Below are positions 19,331 through 26,035 of a stretch of 64,000 nucleotides of DNA, piece after piece. Position 1 is the stretch's first letter, and every line of letters begins with the position of its first letter. Origin of the DNA: Heliorestis convoluta (GTDB taxonomy: Bacteria; Bacillota; Desulfitobacteriia; Heliobacteriales; Heliobacteriaceae); NCBI RefSeq assembly GCF_009649955.1, contig NZ_CP045875.1:2984001-3048000 (forward strand), given 5' to 3'. Made by a program: the position numbers and the translations under genes. Below the pieces are notes generated by a model. The model saw only the letters and a list, made by a program, of their open reading frames with translations, was not told the origin of the DNA and did not search any database.

Positions 19331-19550
19331 ATTGCTCCTTTGGTTGTCCCATGATGCCATAGAACAACTTTATGCGGTATTAGCTCTCCTTTCGGAAAGT
19401 TATCCCCCTCTTATAGGTAGGTTATCCACGCGTTACTCACCCGTTCGCCACTAAGTCTTGGAATAGCAAGCTATCCCTTAACTCCGTTCGACTTGCATGT
19501 GTTAGGCATGCCGCCAGCGTTCGTCCTGAGCCAGGATCAAACTCTCCAAA
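19331..19550 (-). rRNA. 16S rRNA, 5' fragment only (~220 nt)
   Basis: The minus strand reads GAGAGTTTGATCCTGGCTC, then the GACGAACGCTGGCGGC and CATGCAAGTCGAACGG regions, GGCGAACGGGTGAGTAACGC and the AATACCGCATAAAG region into the V2 helix. Homology ends around 19331, after AAAGGAGCAAT. The remaining ~1,300 nt of 16S, all of 23S and 5S are absent before tRNA-Asn. It keeps a normal promoter and leader. Either a real deletion leaving a transcribed 16S stub, or an assembly collapse of an rrn operon. Confidence 0.9.
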
Positions 19551-19749
19551 AAATTATGGGTGAGCCTGATAAAGCTCTTAATTGACTTTTTTTGATAACT
19601 TTTGTATTTATAATGAAGGTTTCGAAAAACCATCACCGAATCTGCAAAAGCTCTCAGAATTGATTGGTTTGTCGTAAGCCCGAAAGCTTCGACATTTTCG
19701 CACGCTTGACTTGTTTACAACTGTTTGATTTTCAAGGACCAGAATTGAA
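19551..19749 (-). other. rRNA operon leader
   Basis: Transcribed leader between the rrn promoter and the 16S fragment. It includes CCTTGAAAATCAAACAG, which resembles Firmicute rrn leader sequences. A 45-bp block (19696-19740) and a ~33-bp block (about 19556-19588) recur in inverted orientation at 49093-49137 and 50957-50989. Confidence 0.75.
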
Positions 19750-19779
19750 ATTATACCATTCTTTATTGACTTTCGTCAA
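19750..19779 (-). promoter_or_regulatory. rRNA operon promoter
   Basis: -35 TTGACG (19779-19774), -10 TATAAT (19755-19750), 18-bp spacer, AT-rich upstream. It drives the 16S stub and tRNA-Asn. Confidence 0.85.
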
Positions 19780-19920
19780 TTGGTATTTGCTGCCTCACAG
19801 CAGCGACATTTGCTATTATTGCATAACTAACAAAGATACGCAACCATCAGTTTTTTCCAATTGCGTATTTTGTGCACAAAAAACAAATATTTTTTTGTAA
19901 AGAGCCCGAAGGCCCTTTGT

Positions 19921-20073
19921 TTACTGATTTTTTTCTGGTTTACGGTCTCCTGTGCTTCCTTTAATATGCGCTTCAGTGTTATCCATAACACGTAGATGGG
20001 TACCCTCTTCTCCAACTTCACGCATAACCAAAGTATCTTGATCAGGATCTTTTTTTGTTTTTTTCTTTTCCAT
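19921..20073 (-). CDS. Small hydrophilic protein, unknown
   Basis: 50 aa beginning MEKKKTKKDPDQDTL: highly charged, no cysteine, with a Gly/Asn/Glu-rich middle (EVGEEGTHLRVMDNTEAH). The ATG at 20073 follows AAAGAGTGA. The frame is open further up, but without a ribosome site. Codon choice and composition look like coding DNA rather than chance, but I cannot assign a function; a small spore-associated protein is one guess. Confidence 0.5.
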   Translation of the reverse strand: MEKKKTKKDPDQDTLVMREVGEEGTHLRVMDNTEAHIKGSTGDRKPEKNQ

Positions 20074-20328
20074 TGTAATCACTCTTTCTTTTATAGATCT
20101 TATTCTTGGGTACAATTGAGAAGCAGAACTACTAGATTTGCTAGAAGTAGAAGCCAGAAAGAAATTTTGCTCTACTTTTATTTGTCATCTTTAATGTAAG
20201 CAAAATTCTACCGTTAAGGTAACCCATAAAAGCTCTCTTTACTCCTTATTATTTTAGTAAAGGAAAATTTTTTTTTGTTCTTGTATTATGCCTATTGCAA
20301 AAGGTATTAGTGAAGTAAAAGACTGCCG

Positions 20329-20520
20329 ATTGCATTTACAATAGGCCAAAACGCAGTCACAACCAGCAAAATGTATCTGGGTCAGGTGTTATGACTTCCT
20401 GGAGAGAGGACTTCAGACCTCAGCCATCGGCAGCTTGCTGCCGCTCATGGCGTGGGATGAGTCCGTTCGGAAGGAAATCATAACGCCTGACCCCACCACA
20501 GGGTAGCTATTTTCGTGTTA
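20329..20520 (+). repeat. Extended repeat unit, copy A
   Basis: The 115-nt structured core (20379-20493) lies inside a longer unit shared with copy B. The left flank shares CAGTCACAACCAGCAAAATG and a CAATAGG block; the right flank shares CACCACA and CTATTTTC. Because similarity extends past the hairpin on both sides, the repeating unit is about 190 bp, not just the stem-loop. Confidence 0.75.
20379..20493 (+). ncRNA. 115-nt structured element, copy A
   Basis: Arms GGGTCAGGTGTTATGACTTC.. and the complementary ..GGAAATCATAACGCCTGACC pair over 21 positions with one mismatch and one G-T. Inside, GGACT/AGTCC, GCCAT/ATGGC and CGGCAGC-TT-GCTGCCG stems enclose the conserved strands GACCTC and GTGGGA. 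Same length as copies at 37596 and 51348, with compensatory changes in several stems. Plus orientation, about 500 nt upstream of the AOR gene. The ncRNA type is an inference; it could be a DNA-level mobile hairpin. Confidence 0.6.
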
Positions 20521-20629
20521 ACCCCTCATGCCCGTCCGGACACAACCAGATATAAAAATTCTATTTTGTGTTAAGTAACTGAAAACTCTGAACACCTATT
20601 CATTTTTCGACCCAAACATGATAAAATCA

Positions 20630-20749
20630 TAGCCGTAGGTACGTTTTCCCGAGAGAATGGACAATCCATCTTTTTCAGTTTACAGGGAGAAGTATGCCCC
20701 TCCTTGTTCAAGAGAGCGCAAGTGATTTGTCTCCAGCTACCTCGGCTAG
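20630..20749 (+). promoter_or_regulatory. Structured leader, candidate Moco/tungsten-cofactor riboswitch
   Basis: TAGCCG-T-AGGTA (20630-20641) pairs with TACCT-CGGCTA (20738-20748), an 11-bp closing stem with one bulge. Inside are ATGGA/TCCAT and GGGAG/CTCC hairpins and further short stems. Position upstream of a tungsten AOR and its maturase is where Moco/tuco-type RNAs would be expected. I cannot confirm the family from memory; a Rfam covariance search (Moco RNA) would decide. A weak -10 (TAAAAT, 20622) lies just upstream. Confidence 0.5.
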
Positions 20750-20993
20750 GTTTCAAAAAAGACAAGCCTTACCTTGTTCCATATTCTATACCACTACACA
20801 CTGTCTTTATACCCAAAATTCTCAATGTAGCATCGCTACTCCTATCTCGAAGCCTTCATGAAAATGAAACCTTTCTTACTTGCAACTCTTTTACCAAAGA
20901 CAAGAAGTATCCCAAGGGCAAGAAAACCTACAAAAAAAGACAAGTACATAGGTGAAAATGGAACATGTATCAGCAATTCTGGGAGGAATGGAC

Positions 20994-22790
20994 ATGAAAG
21001 CTTATGTCGGAACGATTCTGCGGATCAATCTGACGACAAAGACGATTACGAAAGAAGCCATTGATCCTGAAATGGCTCAGAAGTTCGTAGGCGGCCGTGG
21101 TCTCGCTACCTATATGTTAGCGCAAGAAATCGACCCTGCCATTGATGCTTTAAGCCCTGAAAACAAAATTTTTATTGCAACAGGACCTTTAACAGGCACC
21201 AATGCACCGACAAGCGGACGATATATGGTTGTAACCAAGGCACCTTTAACAGGTACCATAGCCTGTTCTAACTCCGGTGGTTACTGGGGTCCTGAATTAA
21301 AAAATGCTGGTTACGACATGGTCGTTTTAGAAGGGAAAGCAGAAAATCCCGTCTATATCTCTATTGTCGACAACGAAGTTGAAATCAGAGATGCAGCGCA
21401 CCTCTGGGGCAAAAAAGTAAACGATACGACGGACACTTTGCTTGAAGAAATGGCCGACCCCAAAGCGCGTGTCCTCTGCATCGGTCCTGCCGGTGAGCAG
21501 TTGTCCCCCATCGCAGCTGTTATGAATGAGCGTTTCCGTGCAGCCGGTCGTTCTGGCGTTGGAGCTGTCGTCGGCTCGAAAAACGTAAAAGCAATCGTTG
21601 TGCGTGGCTCTAAGAAAGTAGAAATTGCCGATAGCGAAAAAATGCGCGACATCTTAAAAGGCGCTATGGGCAAAATCCGTGAAAACGGTGTGACCGGTCA
21701 AGGTTTACCGAAGTACGGCACTGCGATTCTCGTAAACATCATCAACGAAAACGGCGTTTATCCTACTCGCAACTTCCAGCAAGGTGTTTTCGATGAAGCA
21801 GAAGCCGTTTCTGGTGAAGCACTAGAAGCCAACTATCTGGTCAAGCGCGATCCCTGTTACCGTTGTCCTATCGCTTGCGGTCGTTACTGCAAAGCTGACG
21901 ACATGGAAGGTGGCGGACCGGAATACGAAACCCTCTGGGCCTACAGTGCTGACTGCGGCGTCAGTGACTTAAAAGCAGTCATCAAAGCCAACCACCTTTG
22001 CAACGACTATGGTATTGATACAGTTTCAGCAGGTTGTACCATTGCTTGTGCGATGGAGCTCTATGAAAAAGGTTATATCAAAGAAGAAGAGCTCGATGGA
22101 CCGGCTCTAAAATTCGGTAATGGCGAAGCCATCGTCGAGTGGACTCGCAAAATGGGCGCTGGCGAAGGTTTTGGCGCTAAGCTTGCCCAGGGTTCCTATC
22201 GCTTGGCTGATTCCTATGGCGTTCCCGAACTATCTATGACGGTGAAAAAGCAAGAACTTCCTGCTTATGACCCTCGCGGTATTCAAGGACAAGGCGTACA
22301 ATACGCAACTTCTAACCGTGGTGGTTGTCACGTTCGTGGCTACCTCATCTCCCCTGAGATCCTCGGACTTCCTGAAAAACTCGACCGCCTGTCCCTAGAA
22401 GGCAAGCCCCTATGGACGAAGATTTTCCAAGATCTAACTGCTACCATTGACGCAACAGGTCTTTGCCTCTTCACTTCCTTTGCACTCGGTGCACAAGACT
22501 ACGCTGATATGCTGACAGCAGCAACAGGTCAAGAGTGGACCGCAGAAGCAGTTCTTGAAGCCGGAGACCGCATCTATAATATTGAACGCCTCTTTAACAT
22601 CCAAGCTGGCTTTACCAAAGCCGACGACACCCTGCCGAAGCGCTTGTTAGAAGATCCTATTCCAGACGGACCAAGCAAAGGCTGGGTTACCAAGCTTGAT
22701 GAACTTCTACCTCTTTACTATGAAGTTCGAGGCTGGGATGCTGAAGGCGTACCCACTGAAAAGAAACTAAAAGAACTTGGCCTGGCGTAA
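20994..22790 (+). CDS. aor: Tungsten aldehyde:ferredoxin oxidoreductase family enzyme
   Basis: About 598 aa. Oxidises aldehydes to acids (or the reverse) with ferredoxin, using a bis-pterin tungsten cofactor and one [4Fe-4S] cluster. N-terminal domain: RINLTTKTI, FVGGRGLATYML, GPLTGTNAPTSGRYMVVTKAPLTG. Cluster ligands: CYRCPIACGRYC near residue 290, with a later Cys in TGLCLFTSF near 490. The ATG at 20994 follows GGGAGG at about 7 nt, so the longer frame from 20952 is rejected. Followed by its radical-SAM maturase and a MoaD-like protein; a terminator-like hairpin (22869-22904) separates it from them. Confidence 0.93.
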   Translation: MKAYVGTILRINLTTKTITKEAIDPEMAQKFVGGRGLATYMLAQEIDPAIDALSPENKIFIATGPLTGTNAPTSGRYMVVTKAPLTGTIACSNSGGYWGPELKNAGYDMVVLEGKAENPVYISIVDNEVEIRDAAHLWGKKVNDTTDTLLEEMADPKARVLCIGPAGEQLSPIAAVMNERFRAAGRSGVGAVVGSKNVKAIVVRGSKKVEIADSEKMRDILKGAMGKIRENGVTGQGLPKYGTAILVNIINENGVYPTRNFQQGVFDEAEAVSGEALEANYLVKRDPCYRCPIACGRYCKADDMEGGGPEYETLWAYSADCGVSDLKAVIKANHLCNDYGIDTVSAGCTIACAMELYEKGYIKEEELDGPALKFGNGEAIVEWTRKMGAGEGFGAKLAQGSYRLADSYGVPELSMTVKKQELPAYDPRGIQGQGVQYATSNRGGCHVRGYLISPEILGLPEKLDRLSLEGKPLWTKIFQDLTATIDATGLCLFTSFALGAQDYADMLTAATGQEWTAEAVLEAGDRIYNIERLFNIQAGFTKADDTLPKRLLEDPIPDGPSKGWVTKLDELLPLYYEVRGWDAEGVPTEKKLKELGLA

Positions 22791-22868
22791 GTACGATTCT
22801 GTATAGATTGCAATACGAAGGTCATCTAATAAGACAATAAGTTCCAGCTACGATTGATATTTTGGAAG

Positions 22869-22904
22869 AAAAGGGAGGGCTCAATTCGAGACCCTCCCTT
22901 TTCT
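22869..22904 (+). terminator. Terminator/attenuator after AOR
   Basis: AAAAGGGAGGG .. CCCTCCCTTTTCT stem-loop between the AOR stop and the maturase. It would make the abundant enzyme more expressed than its maturation factors. Confidence 0.8.
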
Positions 22905-22946
22905 TATAAAAAAGCAACAAAGGAGGGAAGGCGCCTGCGCCACTCC

Positions 22947-24038
22947 ATGAACAATCAAGAATTTGAAATCATCTATCACCCCAAACCAACTTTGAAAAAA
23001 CTTTACGTAGAAATTACCTCTCGCTGTAATTTGTCTTGCGTTATGTGCTTTCGTCGTAGCATGAAAGATCGACAAGGTGACATGAAGCAGGAAACTTTTC
23101 ATAAAATCTTAGAGGGGGCAAAAGACTTTCCTCATCTGAAGGAAATCGTCTTCGGCGGCATTGGAGAGAATTTTGTTCACCCCCACTTTTTATCGTGGGT
23201 ACGAGAAGCAAGACACCGAAATCTTGAAGTAACCATTTTTACAAACGGTACTTTGCTAGATGAATCTACGATTGAAACACTTTTGGATCTTGATGTTTCT
23301 CGCCTCATGATATCTCTGGACAGCCCTGATCCTCTGGGCTATGATCAAATCAGAGGTCACAACTTGGAAAAACTGTTAACCCAGATGGCCGCTCTCAATC
23401 TCGCCAAGAAGCGTCGTCGCCTCGAACGCCCCTGGTTAATTTCTGAGTTTGTCCTAATGCGAAACAACTATCACTCTCTACCTGCCCTTGTAAACCTCGC
23501 CTCTCAATACGATATTCGTGAAATCCACCTTACCAACCTCATGCCTTTTACCGCATCTATGGCAGAACAAACTTTATACCACCCCGCTTTGCCAGATGAT
23601 CTTGAAAAAGTGCTATCGCAAGCTCGTTTACGCAGTTTGTCCGGTCAAATCACCTTGATTGAACCTGAATTTTCTCTTAAGACAGAGCGCAAATGCCAGT
23701 TTATTGAAGATTGGGCTTGTGCAATTGGCTGGCACGGTCAGGTCTCACCTTGTTTTCGCCACCTTCACTCCTATCAAGAATTTGTCTTTGGGCGAAAAAA
23801 AGAGGTTCGAGCTTATGATTTTGGCAACATTCAAGAAAAATCACTTTATGAGATCTGGACGTCCCCACAGTATATGGAGTTGCGTTACAAGTTGAGTCAA
23901 GGCATTTACCCATCCTGCACCGATTGCAACTTTGTCAATGGTTGTGATTACGTTCTTGATTCTGATGCAGACTGTTATTACAACAGCCCGGGCTGCGCTG
24001 ACTGCCTCTGGTCTCGGCGGTTGGCTCTGTGCCCCTAA
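22947..24038 (+). CDS. Radical SAM maturase of tungsten oxidoreductase
   Basis: About 363 aa. Radical SAM core with CNLSCVMC (near residue 26), GGIGEN-type SAM contact and TNGTLLD, and a C-terminal SPASM-like cysteine region (CxxCNFVNGC, CYYNSPGCADC). It resembles the radical SAM proteins that accompany tungsten oxidoreductases and are thought to mature them. The ATG at 22947 is 19 nt from AAAGGAGGG, with a small GGCGC/GCGCC hairpin between them that could bring the site closer. Confidence 0.85.
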   Translation: MNNQEFEIIYHPKPTLKKLYVEITSRCNLSCVMCFRRSMKDRQGDMKQETFHKILEGAKDFPHLKEIVFGGIGENFVHPHFLSWVREARHRNLEVTIFTNGTLLDESTIETLLDLDVSRLMISLDSPDPLGYDQIRGHNLEKLLTQMAALNLAKKRRRLERPWLISEFVLMRNNYHSLPALVNLASQYDIREIHLTNLMPFTASMAEQTLYHPALPDDLEKVLSQARLRSLSGQITLIEPEFSLKTERKCQFIEDWACAIGWHGQVSPCFRHLHSYQEFVFGRKKEVRAYDFGNIQEKSLYEIWTSPQYMELRYKLSQGIYPSCTDCNFVNGCDYVLDSDADCYYNSPGCADCLWSRRLALCP

Positions 24039-24074
24039 AATTGCAACTATCTCGCTTCAAAGGGAGGTATCGTA

Positions 24075-24299
24075 ATGAAAGTATTAGTAAAACTTTTTGC
24101 AACTTTTCGTGATAAACGTTTCATTAAGCAAGAAATGGAATTTCCTGAGCAAACAGAGGTTCGAGATGTTTTAAAAGTTCTCGATATAGCGGATGAAGAA
24201 GTGGCTATATTACTGGTCAACGGACGAAACGCAGAAGTGGACCATCCCTTACAAGACGGTGACACGCTTTCTTTATTTCCCCCTGTCGGCGGTGGGTAA
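24075..24299 (+). CDS. MoaD/ThiS-family sulfur carrier
   Basis: 74 aa beta-grasp protein ending in the required diglycine (FPPVGGG). MoaD proteins carry the thiocarboxylate sulfur for molybdopterin synthesis; next to a tungsten AOR and its maturase it probably serves tungstopterin synthesis. GGGAGG precedes ATG 24075. No MoaE or MoeB homologue is in the window, so activation must come from genes elsewhere. Confidence 0.88.
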   Translation: MKVLVKLFATFRDKRFIKQEMEFPEQTEVRDVLKVLDIADEEVAILLVNGRNAEVDHPLQDGDTLSLFPPVGGG

Positions 24300-24328
24300 C
24301 AGGTAGCACCTAAAAAGGGTGATGTACT

Positions 24329-24661
24329 GTGTCCACAATGGAAATCCTTTTATTTTTTTTCTTTTTGGTTAAAGAACTTATGCTTTTTTTCCTCTTGACA
24401 CCTTACTTCTGGCTTGCTGCCTTACTTCTTCTAGCCCTTACCCTTTTGGTCGTAAAAAGGAAAAGTGATGCAATCTCGGCTCAGCAGACAGATACAAGAC
24501 CCATAGATACAAAAACAGAAGAGAGTTTTGATATACTGGGTCTAGGTCAAGAGGATCGTGCCACTGAAAGGTTTCAGCAGCAATATGAGCTTTTAAATCA
24601 TCGTTATGAAGAGCCTGGTGAAAAAGAAAAAAGAAAAGAAAAAGTCCCTGGTCGTGCTTAA
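24329..24661 (+). CDS. Small membrane protein, unknown
   Basis: 110 aa. Two closely spaced hydrophobic segments (residues ~5-22 and ~26-44, very rich in Leu and Phe) are followed by a basic stop-transfer KRK and a hydrophilic, charged cytoplasmic tail. GTG start at 24329 with AAGGGTGA about 7 nt upstream. Position after aor-maturase-moaD suggests cotranscription, but no function can be named. A GTCCCTGG/CCAGGGAC hairpin (24644-24671) follows. Confidence 0.65.
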   Translation: MSTMEILLFFFFLVKELMLFFLLTPYFWLAALLLLALTLLVVKRKSDAISAQQTDTRPIDTKTEESFDILGLGQEDRATERFQQQYELLNHRYEEPGEKEKRKEKVPGRA

Positions 24662-24720
24662 AACCAGGGACACCTTCTTTTCTTACCTCAAATAAACATT
24701 CACTAAAAAAACTCTTTCAC

Positions 24721-24750
24721 TTGTCCTATACGGATTGTGATATTTATATT
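24721..24750 (+). promoter_or_regulatory. Promoter of rex
   Basis: -35 TTGTCC (24721-24726), -10 TATATT (24745-24750), 18-bp spacer. A TTGTGA half-site of the Rex operator type lies in the spacer (24735-24740), but the partner half-site is poor, so autoregulation is only suggested. Confidence 0.55.
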
Positions 24751-24803
24751 ATACTGAAGGTAGAAGCACTTGGGTAAGATTGTACATAGCGGAGGGGAAT
24801 TCC

Positions 24804-25454
24804 TTGAAAGTATTAAAAATTCCAGAACCAACTGTTGTTCGCCTTTCTCTCTATTCACGCTTCTTAAACCAAGCCAACGACAAAGGGATGGATATCATCT
24901 CATCCGATGAAATCGGCGTCGCCGTCGGCATTCCTTCCGCCCAGGTACGTAAAGATCTCTCCTACTTTGGTGAGTTTGGAATTCGTGGTGTTGGCTATCG
25001 GGTGAAAGATCTCTGTGAACAAGTGGACAAGCTACTCTGTGTGAATCAGCCTTGGCCTGTCGTCATTATTGGTGCCGGTCACCTTGGGAAAGCAATGGCA
25101 ACCTACAAAGGTCTACTTGATCGCGGTTTTGAAGTGGTTGCTCTTTTTGATACTGATTCTGATGCCATTGCTTCTTCTGCCTCGTCAGAAGAAGTATCTG
25201 ATAATCTTCCTATCTATCCCTTACGTGAGCTCGAGAGAGTCGTTCAGGAAAAGAAGATTAAAATGGGTATCATCGCTGTTCCTGCGGAGTCGGCACAGTC
25301 GATTGCTGAAGCCTTAATCCAAACTGGTGTTGCTTCCATAATCAACTTTGCACCTGTTGTATTAAATGTACCTGAACATGTAGAAATACGTAACATAGAT
25401 CTGACGGTGAATTTAGAGGTCTTGAGCTTTAATCTGGGCATGCGTAGTTCTTAA
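24804..25454 (+). CDS. rex: Redox-sensing repressor Rex
   Basis: 216 aa. Senses NADH/NAD+ and represses fermentative and respiratory genes. N-terminal winged helix (PEPTVVRLSLYSRFL, VGIPSAQVRKDLSYFGEFGIRGVGY) and Rossmann domain (VVIIGAGHLGKAMATY, ALFDTD), with the C-terminal domain-swap helix LEVLSFNLGMR. The TTG at 24804 is preceded by GGAGGGG; the earlier in-frame start lacks a site. Its location next to a ferredoxin-linked aldehyde enzyme fits redox control. Confidence 0.96.
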   Translation: MKVLKIPEPTVVRLSLYSRFLNQANDKGMDIISSDEIGVAVGIPSAQVRKDLSYFGEFGIRGVGYRVKDLCEQVDKLLCVNQPWPVVIIGAGHLGKAMATYKGLLDRGFEVVALFDTDSDAIASSASSEEVSDNLPIYPLRELERVVQEKKIKMGIIAVPAESAQSIAEALIQTGVASIINFAPVVLNVPEHVEIRNIDLTVNLEVLSFNLGMRSS

Positions 25455-25531
25455 AAGTACAGAACACAGTGGGGGCGGTTCTGCTGTGCTCCAGGGGATA
25501 GTACTTCTGTGTTCAGTCCTTTTCGAAAAAG

Positions 25532-25569
25532 AAAAAGAGAGAAGACTTTTATAAGCTTCTCTCTTTTTT
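25532..25569 (+). terminator. Terminator between rex and dsrC-like gene
   Basis: AAAAAGAGAGAAG .. CTTCTCTCTTTTTT stem-loop, able to work in both directions between convergent genes. A GAACACAG/CTGTGTTC inverted repeat lies just upstream (about 25463-25515). Confidence 0.8.
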
Positions 25570-25596
25570 CTTTTTCTTTTTCTGTATTTACTCCAT

Positions 25597-25917
25597 CTAT
25601 ACACAACCTGTAGGCTTTGGTAAGCCTGCTATTTTACAGGCTCCTTTGATGGGACCTGAGGGGAAATAGTCGTATAGTTGTCTCAGGGTAATATCGACTT
25701 CGTTACAAAGACTTCGAATCATGGGAGCAATGCCGTTTTTTTGATAATAGTTGCGCATGTAGTAAATCACTTTCCAGTGCCTTTCTGTTAGCTCCTTAAC
25801 TTCTTCGAGCCGTGCAAGTGCTTCAGCGACTTCTTCACTCCACAGCGTTGGATCGACAAGAAAACCTTCTTCTGTGAGTTCAATCGTACAGCCGGATTTT
25901 GTAGTGATGGTAGACAC
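25597..25917 (-). CDS. DsrC/TusE-family sulfur relay protein
   Basis: 106 aa. All hallmarks of the family are visible: W near 27, the HWKVIYYMRNYYQKNGIAPMIRSL core and the flexible C-terminal arm GACKIAGLPKPTGCV with both conserved cysteines (penultimate CysA and CysB 11 residues before). In sulfite reducers DsrC carries the trisulfide product; in others TusE works in tRNA thiolation. No dsrAB or tus partner is in the window. GTG start with GGGAGG upstream; the preceding short region shows no operon partner. Confidence 0.88.
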   Translation of the reverse strand: MSTITTKSGCTIELTEEGFLVDPTLWSEEVAEALARLEEVKELTERHWKVIYYMRNYYQKNGIAPMIRSLCNEVDITLRQLYDYFPSGPIKGACKIAGLPKPTGCV

Positions 25918-26035
25918 TAACGGGAGCCTCCCCTGTTCTCATGCGATACATTCTATGTTTTATTAGTGTTTTCGAATATGAGTGGTTCAAAGATCCTAAA
26001 ATCCTCAAGCAGGGCATACTGTTCATTTTTTCTGC

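Noticed and set aside
20400-20472. Kink-turn in the element core
   Set aside because: GACCTC opposite GTGGGA could form tandem G-A pairs, but the required 3-nt bulge is not present because TCA/TGA and TGG/CCA pair.
20379-20493. Hammerhead ribozyme, CRISPR repeat or simple terminator as explanation of the 115-nt element
   Set aside because: No CTGANGA/GAAA hammerhead core, no spacer array, and no T run after the stem; the long internal conserved core is not terminator-like.
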